Origin: Eurosta solidaginis
Lineage: Eukaryota > Arthropoda > Insecta > Diptera > Tephritidae
Direction: 5' to 3'
Length of the DNA: 64,000 nt
Assembly: GCF_040869045.1 (NCBI RefSeq)
Contig: NC_090320.1
Location: 237,058,978 to 237,122,977 of the forward strand
Positions 53,640 through 64,000 of this stretch are shown here, in pieces. Position numbers and translations under genes: made by a program. Positions within the stretch are counted from its first letter, which is position 1. Each line of letters opens with the position of its first letter. The notes beneath the pieces are model-generated. The model had not been told where the DNA came from. It made no database searches and saw nothing but the letters and a program-made list of their open reading frames with translations.

Positions 53640-54815
53640 ACAATGGATGTAAAAGGGACTTGTGGTAGTCTCTTTGTTGATATTACAAAAGCTTTGACAT
53701 GGTTGACCATAATATTCTTTTAAGTAAATTGCACTCAGCAGGTTTCCGTCGATACGTTCTAGATTGGTTTAAATCATATGTAAATTTAAGAAGTCAAAAG
53801 GTGAAAGTAAACAATAATCTAAGCTCACCTAAATTAATTGATTTGGGTGTCCCGTAGGGCTCAGTCCTAGGATCAATTTTATTTCTGATTTATATAAACT
53901 CGCTTTTTCAATGCCTTTTGTAGGAAAAGTCACAGCATTTACCGATGAAGTCGAAGGAAGCAACTAGTGGTGATATTATTTTTCACTCTGCAAGTTGTTT
54001 GCGGCACAAACTTTGTACTAGTGCTTGTATTGAAAACCAGTCTCGAGTTAATTATATACCTGATTTAAACTGTGACGTAATGTGTTTCAACGTCGAAGTT
54101 TTCAATAATTTTAGATATCTGGGTGTTATAGTCGATCATAACCTAAGCTAGTCTTCGCATATCTCTGCCATGAAAGTTTACTTGCTCGCAATTGTTCGCT
54201 CTTTTTATCGCCTGCAAAAACTATATATAAATAGTGCACTGAAAATGATGTATTATGGACTTGTACAGTCTAAACTTCAATATAACATAAGTTGCTGGGG
54301 CAGTGCATATTCTAGTAGAATTCGACCACTCTTAATGGTGCAAAAATGTCTTATACGAAGAATTTGTAATGCTAGCCGTTTAACGCACTCGATGATTCTC
54401 TTTAGAAGATTAAATAATCTCCCTGTAAGACACTTGTACTACTTTAAAGTATTAAACTTTTTTTTTATGAGAAGTGGTTATCCACATAGTCCAATATACA
54501 CTTCACTTATGTTAAGGAGTAATTCTAATGCAAATGTTACTCTTCCTGCCTCACGTACAACTCTGTATCGAAACTTTTATAACATAGTATCGTGTATGAT
54601 TTTCAATAAGCTTCCCGAAGATATACAAATAATTCGAAGAATAAGCGTTTTCTTAAAGCAGGTAAAAATATGGATTCTTGGGTTGAGCCATGAAGATATT
54701 GAAGTTCTGTTACGGCACATAATTGGCTTCCAATTTAAAAACATTGCAACATATTTTATTACTACTTTTTTATTTTTATTTAATGAGTTCACTTGTAAGT
54801 TTCTTGCTATGTAAT
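53640..54815 (+). pseudogene. CR1/Jockey-superfamily-like non-LTR RT fragment
   Basis: 5'-truncated reverse transcriptase. Pieces: FVDITKALTW (eroded first Asp motif), LSKLHSAGFRRYVLDWFKSY, DLGVP then GSVLGSILFLIYIN with a stop at the conserved Gln, and GKVTAFTDE at about 53930 where the catalytic DD reads DE. The thumb and C-terminal part run 53945-54720: FNNFRYLGVIVDHNLS, MYYGLVQSKLQYNISCWG, IRRICNASRLTHS. One stop at 54149-54151 and frameshifts. An AT-rich tail with duplicated TTTATTTCTATTTATTTTAAA follows. Confidence 0.75.
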
Positions 54816-55181
54816 GAGCCGATGTACTTTATTTCTATTTATTTTAAAGACTTTATTTCTATTTATTTTAAAAACTTTTATTTTAATACATTTTTTATCA
54901 TCAATTTGTAACCTTTATAACATTGCAACATGTTTTCCTGCTACTTTTCATATTTTACTCAATATGCTCACTATTTATTATTTCTATATATTTTAAATAC
55001 TTTATTTTAATATTTTATTCATCATCAATGTTAAACCTTTCTAACTCCGTTTAAATGTTATTTGATTGCACCCCGCATTCTAACTTCCATTGTAATCATT
55101 AGAAGAAATGGCGTTATCACTGTTCTCATTTAGATCACTCAACGCCATTAGCTATTATCTTAAGGCCGCGGTACAATGACA
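54816..55181. other. AT-rich tail and spacer
   Basis: Simple direct repeats of a TATTTCTATTTATTTTAAA-type unit at about 54830-54880; otherwise nothing recognised. Confidence 0.5.
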
Positions 55182-55668
55182 TTTTTCATATAGATGCGTT
55201 TAACACAAGCTTATGCATTCCAATAACATCTCCACAATCAACCAAGATGTTGTGTTTGTAAGTATGAAGGAACTTCAGACTTGTCAATTGAAGTTTATTA
55301 CGCCTTGCCCATTCACATACAAAATTTCGCGAAGCACTGTTGTAAGCATTCTCCCTATACAACAAAAATACTTGCTAACATATTTGGTGTCGTATTCGAT
55401 TGTTATATTGCAGTTTTTAATTGCGAAAAATGTCAGAAAATTAACCAACCAGTGGGAAATATAATTTCACTTGCAAAGTGTGCCAACACCCTTAGCCAAA
55501 GCAAATGTCAAATTCTTCTTCTTATGATTTTCTTGGAACAAAATTGGGGAGTTGACTACTTTTCAATATCAGATGGCGCCAGTGTTGCTTATTCTACCGT
55601 TCTCCATAAAAATACGTGCAATCTACTCATAATGCATAAGCATGTGTTAAATGCATCTATATGAAAAA
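55182..55668. mobile_element. Small element with 38-bp TIRs
   Basis: The left arm 55182-55219 and right arm 55631-55668 match at 36 of 38 positions (TTTTTCATATAGATGC core). The interior is open for up to 127 codons on plus but resembles no family. No clear target duplication. Confidence 0.6.
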
Positions 55669-55881
55669 CTGCTTATGTGTCGGACCTATTATTGTATCTA
55701 CTTTATTGTATGTTCACTAATGTACTAATGTTAAAATCCGTTAAATTTCATTTCATAAGATAATACTGAATAATAATAAATAAAAAACAAAAAATAAATA
55801 AAATAAAAACGTATGTACATTATTTTTAGTTTTTTTAATATTTTCTTGTACTAGTGTGCTTTGACAGTATTGAGTTGTAAT

Positions 55882-57055
55882 CTGTGCACGGACTTTACCA
55901 ATTTATCGGTAGATCTACCAACTTTTTGGCCCTTTTTCATTTTCTACCACTTCTACCACCAAAGCCCAAAGATCTACCAACATTTCAATATGTTCGTATT
56001 GAAACCAAATACTGCGATCATTAGGTAAACGTATTTAAAGCATTCCGTTCTAGTCGTTCAGTCAAAGTGGTCGCGCGGGTCATCCTCGGCTCAACTGTAA
56101 TTTGTCGGGCTTGTTAGTTTAGCCGAAAATTTTTTAGGCCTTAAGGTTGGCTTAGTGCTTCCTTTTGGCTTTTCGGAGATAGGGGCTGAGCACTCTCAAC
56201 AGGATTCAGTAAAAAATTTTATAACCTGGCGCGGGCCATATAACACCAAATCGTATTACAAATAATTTAATGTGAAAAATGGCGTGGTGCCAACAAAAAA
56301 CCTAACTGTAAAGTTAATATACATAAACTAACGGAATATCTGGCGTGATGCCTTAAATACATATGACAGAATGGCGTGGTGCCAATAAAAAACCTAACCT
56401 TAAATTCGTTTAAAAATACAAGAATAACCTGGCGTATAGAGTGCATTACTACTCTGCCAATATTAGCTGGTAAAACAGCGTATAGCTTGAAAAAACGTAT
56501 TTAATTGCCGAGCACACCTAAATAACATTAACTACCAATTTTTAAATTTTGTGCACAAATTCAGACAAGAAATAAATTTTTTTATGAAATAAATGTAGTA
56601 AATGAGCACGCAAATATTTTCCTGCGCTATTTTCATCAGTTTTTTGTGAACGAAATGATTTTGAACGAAAAAAAAATAAAAATTCAAGTAAACGATAACA
56701 TACCGAAGTCGGTTATTTTGTGGCAGTATTTGTGGTACATTGGAAAATTGTTGTGGTAATTCGACGTAAATTTTCGTCAGTATTTCAAGCTCGAAATACA
56801 GGAAAAAAGCAAGTATCATATAGGCATAAGCTATGTATATATAAATTTACAGGTATATTTTTGTTTTGTTTACATATTTTTTTAAAGGTGTCATTTCCGT
56901 AAAATGTGCTTTATTTGTTTTACAATAAAATATGGATTATTTTGTACAAATATAAACTGTAGCTATTGTTTTCTTGGAAAAAAAAATCTACCAACTTCTA
57001 CCGCTATTTTCATTTTTCGTCTACCAACTTTCTCTTTTTAGAAGTCCGCACACTG
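55882..57055. mobile_element. hAT-like non-autonomous element (1174 bp)
   Basis: TIRs CTGTGCACGGACTT / CAGTGTGCGGACTT are flanked by the 8-bp duplication GTTGTAAT (55874-55881 and 57056-57063). Subterminal CTACCAACTT motifs recur at both ends (several copies), as expected for hAT transposase binding sites. The interior has no transposase; at 56275-56400 the string TGGCGTG(G/A)TGCC recurs three times. Confidence 0.85.
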
Positions 57056-57063
57056 GTTGTAAT

Positions 57064-59263
57064 GGTGTGCCTTAAATTCTCTTTCAAATTATTCTTAAAG
57101 TCGAATACAACACTCTATCAAGTTAGCACGGACGAAGAGTTATATGAGGTAAAAAGTTCGCGAAAGTATCTGAAAATTGTTAAAATTACAGTCTAGCTAA
57201 CTTATTAGCTTTAAATGTTTGAAAAAATGTATGAACCGCACTTTTTATAAATTTAATGGCTTATAGTCATAAATAGAGTTTTATTGGTTTGAACATGGTT
57301 CTAAATTAAACATCATTTTAAGTCTGTTATAGTCCACTTAAACACTATTTTATCTCTAAAAAAGTATTTTAAATTTAAAATGACATGAGCGCGATTTTAA
57401 TTTTTTAAAATAGGTTTTAAGTTGGTGGTCTGCTGCCAAAAGTTGCTATTTAAATGCGATGAACTTAAATGGAAGTGAAAAATGCTTCCTCGACAAGCAA
57501 ATATACGTCAGGAACTAATTTATTATATATACCTAGAATGCGTATTAATATGTTTATGACGAAAATTACACAATTTTAAAATGTGCGATGGTTACTTTGC
57601 TCCGCATTCATAGATATTTGTGAGTTTTGATATTTTAGTATCTTCTGAGGAAAAAGTAGCATCCTATACTGATTTTGGCATATTCAATGGAAGGAATTAT
57701 TTACCACAGGTGTCGATTTTTAATACATGTCCAAAAATTTTTGGAGAGGTGCCAAATGACGTGTTTTAATTTCGGAAGCAATAATCCCAAGGCGGCAAAG
57801 TAATACTTTTACTCTGTCAAGATATTTCTGCAAAAAAAAAAAAACGTTTAAGACTTTCTTGTGGTTAATGTAATGTTGGTGATATTGTGCACAAAAAAGA
57901 ATTAACTAAAAAGGAGTTTTGCGCTGATACAATTTTCACCAGTTTCGCAGCCGTTTGAGGGTAATTATTCGGTTTTTTGTGAATATCTATTAATAAAAGA
58001 ACAATTTCTTATTTCCGACTTCTTATGATTGAATTACATTACAGAATTCTTGAATTTAATCTGCTGGCATTTCCTTTTGTGTCTTCTAATCCCCTTTACA
58101 TTTGGCAATTCCTCTTAAAAGAAAGCGTGAAATAAAACACGGGATACAACAAGAATTAGCTCCAAAAATTATAAGTACTGCTTGGTACGAGCGCTGTTTT
58201 ACTACTTCCTTCCTTTATCACCCTCTTAGTCTATGTCATGAACGACTTGAGTTCAATGATTATCTAATGTAAAAGGGACTTACACTTTGCAGGTCTATGT
58301 ACAATGGCCCATCATTCTAGGTAACTTCTTTCCTATGGAAGACTATACTAAACTCCCTCTATTTATGCTGACCGTGCAGACAAACCTAAATTAGATTTAT
58401 CCTGATTATCATTGAATGTCCTACATACTTATATAGTATCGAGGTTAGACATTGGGTTTCGTGTCTATTAAGTTAAACGGCTTTAACGGTTAGGGCCAGC
58501 TAACATTTAAGGTTTGCATTATTTTGGTCGTCACAGCTGTTTTAATGCAAAGAAATTTTCTTTACAACATTCTTACAAACTATATAAACTATTCAGCATG
58601 AATACAAGTGTATGAGTGAATCGCCTTGTTGCTTCCGTTGCTTTAAGGAGCCCAAATCCGCTTGAACTACCTATTCGTTTATGTTGCGAGATTTAAATAA
58701 TTTTTAAGAAAGAAATTAAGTAAATTTTCTTTAAATAAGTATTTTCATGGTCAATTAATAGATTTTGCACTCAATTTCAAATTGACGGCTGATAAAAAAA
58801 CAGCGAATTTTTACAAAACTTTTGCTAATAACTTTTAAATAGAATTGAATGATAATTATCCGCCACCGGATTATAATCAAAACGCGTTTTCACGTACTCC
58901 TTTGACAATTTTTGTTGTATTTTAAGAGTTTTTGTCAAGTAAAAAATTACCATTTTTTATACGTGGAGTCAAGTAACCACGGTTGTAAGGAACAGGGTGA
59001 ACTTTTAAAACTTCTAAACTTCTCTTAGCGCCAATCAATGCCTTTTTTATGCGGATACACTGTCCATGCTTATTTTAGCTAAAACCTCTTTTTAATATGT
59101 CTATGACAGATCAAAATTTTAACTCCTAATTTTGCAAGATTAAACAAAAAAGTATTTTAGTCAGCGATTATGGTGGTGGATTCCTTGCCAATATATGTTC
59201 AACTATTTATTTAAATTAATTTTATATAAGTTTTTAAAAAATTGTTTATCTCACTGTATTTAA
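57064..59263. other. Long intergenic stretch, nothing recognised
   Basis: 2.2 kb of AT-rich sequence without supported genes or obvious repeats from elsewhere in the window. Confidence 0.5.
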
Positions 59264-59334
59264 TGCATCGGCCGGGAATCGAACCCGGGCCGCCCGCGTG
59301 GCAGGCGAGCATTCTACCACTGAACCACCGATGC
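59264..59334 (-). tRNA. tRNA-Gly (GCC)
   Basis: 71 nt, identical to the other three copies. A minus-strand T run (plus AAAAAA at about 59236) serves as terminator. Upstream and downstream flanks differ from the other copies beyond about 20 bp. Confidence 0.97.
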
Positions 59335-60382
59335 GGACATTGTTTAATGCGCAGGAGCACAATGAAAGGTATGGCGGTAGAAGGAGCAGTAAAGCAAAGG
59401 CAAACGTAAACGTATTTACTCTACGTTGTAAACTGCAACGTCTTTTCAGCTTGCAAACAATGCATAGACTTGACTTGACTAGAAAGCTATTGCATGCGAT
59501 TTTGTTCAGCAAATACATATAACCGATTGCATACTTTCAGGGTTTGAATAACCCTAAAGAAAAATCTTAGTAAATGGCGAAATAAATAATGAAATTTCCA
59601 TAGTAGACTTCCCAAATCTAACCATAGTGTACCTATACCAAGTGTGTTCACTAAGCGATAAACGTCAAAACTACAAACAGCCTCGCTCACCTGATGGAAA
59701 TCTCAGGTCTAGAGTCGCATTTTTGGTCTCAACGACAACATTTTTGTCTACCAATCGTCTCGACTTTTTCAATTTTTCAATCACTCGGAGCATTCGGTAA
59801 TGGTATCCATTTTGAATTCGCTGTCATTCCGAATCCAGCGAGTGCCTGTCAGAATGCTTGACAGATAAGTCAACACACTTGTACTTGTACACTATGAATC
59901 TAACCTTTAAAAGCATTAATCTTCCTAATGTAAAACTTAAGGTAACTGACCAAGTCAACCAAATTCTGTATCTTCCGCAACAAAATTTCGCATTCCTTCA
60001 TCTACGTGGTGGCATTATAACTAAAAAGAAAATAATATTTGACTTCAACATAAAAATATCTTCACCATTAATACAATTTTCAATAAAATCAAATAAACTC
60101 AAGAAACATTGATTTCCTTCATTTGAACACTTGATTAGAAATGATAGAGCAAACCTTAAAGTTTCCTCAAAAAGCTAAACAAAATCGACATAACTTTGTA
60201 GGATATCCCTTATTTTTGTCACCGCATCATATGATAACGCTCAATAAAGATTTCGTGTATATTTTTAATCTTTAAAAAATTAGTAGCCAAGTATCGTTTC
60301 GTTTATCTCTATACTCTCTATAAAGCGGCGTCACTTCCCTGCAAGACACGAAAGTAAGATTCAGTAAAGCATTAGAAGAGAA
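59335..60382. other. Intergenic, nothing recognised
   Basis: A frame of 84 codons at 59858-60112 shows no family motif and is not called as a gene. Confidence 0.45.
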
Positions 60383-62184
60383 CAAGTAATGAAGGCTAGG
60401 TTCGGTGTAACCGAACATTAAATACTCAGCTGAGAGCTTTGGAGACAAAATAATGGAAAATCACCATGTAGGAAAATGAACTTAGGGTACGTAACCCCGG
60501 AATGTGTTTGTATGACATGGGTTTCAAATGGAAGGTATTAAAAAGTATTTTAAAAGGGAGTGGGCCATAGTTTTAGGTGTACGCCTTTTCGAGATATCGC
60601 CATAAAGGTGGACCAGGGGTGACTCTAGAATGTGTTTCTACGATATGGGTATCAAATGAAAAGTGGTAACGAGTACTTTAAAAGGGAGTGATCCCTAGTT
60701 CTATAGGTGGACGTCTTTTCGAGATATCGCCATAAAGGTGGACCAAGGGTGACTCTAGAATGCGCTTGTACGATATATGTATCAAATTAAAGGTATTAAA
60801 GGGTGTTTCAAAAGGGAGTGTATATGAGAAGGCGTTTTCGAGATATCGACCAAAATGTGGACCAGGGTGACCCAGAACATCATCTGTCGGGTAGCGCTAA
60901 TTTATTTATATATGTAATACCACGATCAGTGTCACTGCCATCATTCCAAGGGCTTTTGATTTCGCTCTGCAGAAATTTTTCATTTTCTTCTACTTAATAT
61001 GGTAGGTGTCACACCAATTTTACAAAGTTTTTTCTAAAGTTATATTTTGCGTCAAAAAACCAATCCAATCACCATGTTTCATCCCTTTTTTCGTATTTGG
61101 TATAGAATTATGCTTTTTTTTCATTTTTCGAAGTTTTCGATATCGAAAAACTGGGCGTGGTCCTATTCGGAGTTCGCCCATTTTTAATACCAAGATAAAG
61201 TGAGTTCAGATAAGTACGTGAACTAAGTTTATACAGATATATCGATTCTTGCGCACGTTATCGTGTAAACAACCGAGCGGAAGGACAGACCGTTGACTGT
61301 GTATAAAAACTGGGCGTGGTTTTAACCAATTTCGCTCATTTTAATAGAAAACAGTTATCGTCATAGAAGCTATGCCCTTACCAAATTTCACAAGAATTGG
61401 TAAATTTTTGTTCGACTTATGACATTTAAAGTATTCTGGACAAATTAAATGAAAAAGGGCGGAGCCACGCTCATTTTGAAATTTTCTTTTATTTTTGTAT
61501 TTATTGCGTCATATCATTACTGGAGTCGAATGTTGACATAATTTACTTATATACTGTAAAGATATTTTGTTTTTTGTTAAAATTTTACTTTTACAATTTT
61601 TTTTAAAAAGTGGGCGTGTTCGTTCTTTGATTTTGCTAATTTTTATTAAGAACACATATAGTAATAGGGGTAATGTTCTTGCCAAATTTCATCATGCTAT
61701 CTTCAACGACTGCCAAATTACAGCTTGCAAAACTTTTAAATTACTTTCTTTTAAAGGTGGACGGTGCCAGGCCCATTGTCCAAAATTTTACTAATTTTCT
61801 ATTCTGCGTCATGAGGTCAACCCACCTACCAAGTTTCATCGCTTTATCCTTCTTTGGTAATGAATTATCGCACTTTTTCGGTTTTTCGAAATTTTCGATA
61901 TCGAAAAAGTGGGCGTGGTTATAATCCGATTTCGTTGATTTTAAACAGCGGTCTGAGGTGGGTGCCCAAGAACTTACATACCAAATTTCATTAAGATACC
62001 TCTAAATTTACTCAATTTATCGTGTTTACGGACGGTCATGGCTAAATTAATTTCTTTTTTCGCCCAGATTATTTTGATATATAGAAGTCCATATATATCT
62101 CCATTAGTTTATGCCCTTACGGAAAACTGTTATGCGAACAAAATTAATATACTCTGTGAGCTCTACTCAGCTGAGTATAAAAAA
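60383..62184 (+). repeat. DINE-1-like element, long copy B
   Basis: Same order as copy A without the hAT MITE: ACAAGTAATGAAGGC start, AGGTTCGGTGTAACCGAAC, CTTTTCGAGATATCGCC repeated three times at 60590-60760, TGGGCGTGG strings near 61150, 61308, 61611 and 61907, and a CTCAGCTGAGTATAAAAA end. The GACG-type microsatellite is eroded to ACGGACGGTCATGGC at about 62025. Confidence 0.8.
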
Positions 62185-62449
62185 CTTTGAATCAATATAT
62201 TCGAATTGAGAATGCACTAAAATTAAGGAGAATTCACTAAAAAAGAGAAAAAGAACATTTGTGCTCAAATAGAATTGCGAGTTTCATTAAAAAAAACTCA
62301 TAAAGATAAAGACACTGTTTTCCCTACTATTTAACCGACTGTGTTCTACAGGGTCATTGGCCAAAAAATAATTAGATTCCTTGGTGAAACCAGGGCTCCT
62401 TTGTGCATGTTTGCTTACATTGACAAATAAAATTTTTCTCGAGCTTGTT
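62185..62449. other. Spacer, nothing recognised
   Basis: AT-rich, no coding signal. Confidence 0.5.
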
Positions 62450-62935
62450 TTTGGGTGGAAATTTTAATTCGAACGATGTCTATACCGCCTTTTAATCTTC
62501 TCGGCAAAAGCTATTACATTTGGCACGTTTGGACTCATACATATAGTCTACCAGCTTTTCTGCATAAATTGAAACAACTTATGATTGCTTCGCAGATTTT
62601 CGTCCTTGATATCTCTTTTCATAATCACCCATATGCTCTCAGCTGGGTTTATGACAGCACTTGCGGGGCTGAACATCAATATCATGATCTGAAAGTCAAC
62701 ACTTCACCATCCATGACATGTATTTGGGTCATAGCAATGTTGAGGACTAGCATATTCTTAAATAAGAAAGCTTCATTACATTCCCCAGAATGTTGTTATA
62801 TTGAAATTGGTGCAATACTCTGTAAGTGCCCACAACTGGGTTCAGATCACGCCAAGGAAAGGCTCCCTATATCTCACATATTTATGTACGATCTTTAATC
62901 AGATTGGTTCCAGTACCGTGGGTCTTTGTTAAATA
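62450..62935 (-). pseudogene. Tc1-like transposase C-terminal relic
   Basis: In shifting minus-strand frames the order of motifs is that of Tc1 transposases: a YNNILGNVM-like segment, DPKYMSWMVK (cf. the DPKHTS-type motif), HDIDV, then INPAESIWVIMKRDIK (cf. the NPIENIW motif carrying the third acidic residue, here NPAES-IW). Multiple stops. TIRs were not located. Confidence 0.5.
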
Positions 62936-63644
62936 TTCCCCATGCAAGACGTCACTGCTCCTTAAAATTATTTTTTATATATGATGTTTTATTGTGTAAC
63001 ACACACACGGTTTCGCAACTCTGGTAAACGCCTTCTTACTTTCGCATCAGAGAATTCAGCCTTCGTTTCATGAGGGAACATGAGTGGGCTGCGCTTGCTG
63101 GTCTTACAAATAAATGAGTAGTTTCTCGAGGTCTGGGCCTCTTGTCTGCGGTGTCAAACTCCTTGTTTTATTGACTGGTTTTACAGCGAAAATGCACCTG
63201 AGACGCCATTATGAAATTCCTATATAAAATGATTGCGAAAATCAAGGTTATTTTTATTTCTATGGTAATTGAGCAATTCCAAAACGGTTTGAAGCTTTTA
63301 AAAGGTAATAAAATTTGCTATAAACTGTGCATACAATACTTTTTGCTAGGCCCTGCAGATTCAAAGATAACAAACAATCATTACGGATTTTTTAATTTTT
63401 TTTGTAATAATCTAAAAAGATTTGTATTTTGCGAGGAAGGATCTCCAAAACTTTCTATTTTTTTGCAGATTTTTTTTCTCTCTAAGACCTGTTTTATTAC
63501 AAAAAAAGTGAGCCTTCATTCAACAAAATCGATGAACTTGTACAAAAGTTATAAGCATTCAAATAAATATATCCATATAGTAAAACTTTAGAACCCTACA
63601 AATAATAGCATATGTACATATGATTCTGTCTTAACTCTATGATC
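62936..63644. other. Intergenic, nothing recognised
   Basis: Open frames here (for example 63211-63591) have AT-driven composition and no recognised motif. Confidence 0.45.
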
Positions 63645-63892
63645 CTATTTTATAATTGAAATGCTATGTGTTTTATTTTGACGCCTATTTAGATTAGGAT
63701 CGGTTTCTCTTATGAGAAACCAACAGTAGTCACCCATCATAGCGACATCCCAGAATCCTTGATACCGACTTTCATACATTATCATTTGCTGATGAAACCT
63801 TTCGCCATGCTCGTCACTTTCGTCGGCAAGATTTTGCGGGAATAAATTTAAATGCGAGTGTAGGAAATGAATTTTTAAAGACATATTTACTC
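63645..63892 (-). CDS. Probable terminal exon of an uncharacterised conserved protein
   Basis: About 82 codons ending at a stop at 63645. The exon begins after a good acceptor (TTTTCTTTCAG/GA at 63893 on minus), so the open frame further right is probably intronic. The encoded segment contains MSLKIHFLHSHLNLFP, DEHGERFHQ and YQGFWDVAMMGDYCW, which I recognise as resembling an unnamed protein found widely, often in many copies, in arthropods; function unknown and possibly transposon-associated. The rest of the gene would lie beyond the right edge. No lesion is visible in the exon. Confidence 0.6.
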
Positions 63893-64000
63893 CTGAAAGA
63901 AAATAAAAAAGTATATTAGATAAATACATAAGTGACACATTAGTATATAATTTTCTTAGGCTGGATTTATCTTTCAATTCAGAACAAATTTTTTGTTTAC

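Noticed and set aside
59246..59522. Frames running through a tRNA-Gly gene
   Set aside because: The tRNA explains the sequence; the same frame-like text occurs wherever this tRNA is present (36097, 52603).
59858..60112. 84-codon frame as a small gene
   Set aside because: No motif, no promoter signal, and composition like the surrounding intergenic DNA.
63211..63591. 126-codon frame on plus
   Set aside because: Rich in K, F, I and N as expected of AT-rich noncoding DNA; no recognised domain.

Overview
The window looks like AT-rich, intergenic DNA from an insect nuclear genome, most likely a dipteran and probably a tephritid fruit fly. The evidence is a gypsy-type errantivirus with a TATA target duplication and a tRNA-Lys primer site, BEL/Pao, RTE and Jockey-like elements, DINE-1-like repeats, tRNA-headed SINEs, hAT and Harbinger MITEs, and dispersed tRNA-Gly(GCC) genes. 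The tephritid placement is an inference from repeat style, not a database match. Nearly all coding sequence is transposon-derived and broken. The only intact host-like protein gene is a secreted serine-protease homologue (5356-6099, minus). Four identical tRNA-Gly(GCC) genes are also present, and what looks like the last exon of an uncharacterised conserved protein sits at the right edge.

Layout. 0.1-5 kb: non-LTR debris, a tRNA-SINE piece, a foldback element carrying eight ~117-bp repeats, a long inverted repeat and a degenerate tandem repeat. 5.3-6.2 kb: protease-homologue gene with TATA box and poly(A) signal. 6.4-9.7 kb: complete-length but mutated RTE-like retrotransposon with a 14-bp target duplication. 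10.6-14.7 kb: SINE and companion-repeat modules, a ~156-bp satellite array and a near-perfect hairpin MITE. 14.7-28.7 kb: an errantivirus with 473-bp LTRs, split in its protease region by a BEL/Pao element whose own 5' LTR is split again. 28.7-35.7 kb: SINE, DINE-like, foldback and degraded RTE copies. 36.1 kb: tRNA-Gly. 36.5-39 kb: non-LTR fragment holding a (CAA)n-tailed SINE, then an inverted RTE relic. 40-45 kb: a DNA element with ~60-bp terminal inverted repeats encoding an uncharacterised protein, interrupted by four further insertions. 46.3-51.2 kb: an internally deleted Gypsy-type element with 600/991-bp LTRs, nested in TA-flanked inverted repeats. 51-60 kb: Jockey-like and CR1-like fragments, three tRNA-Gly genes, a hAT element and other TIR elements. 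60.4-62.2 kb: a second ~1.8-2-kb DINE-like copy. 62.4-64 kb: a Tc1-like relic and the terminal exon.

The insertions give a relative history: satellites and old RTE/non-LTR relics, then SINE chains, then the errantivirus (LTRs about 3% diverged by eye), with MITEs inserted in several older copies. The most interesting signal is that two different tandem arrays (1.4-2.3 kb and 11.7-13.4 kb), plus two more foldback copies, repeat a core close to CCGCTAGGTGGCGC. That core resembles the insect CTCF insulator motif, and the foldback head is homologous to the satellite monomer. The second candidate is the TIR element at 40-45 kb with its unnamed conserved protein.
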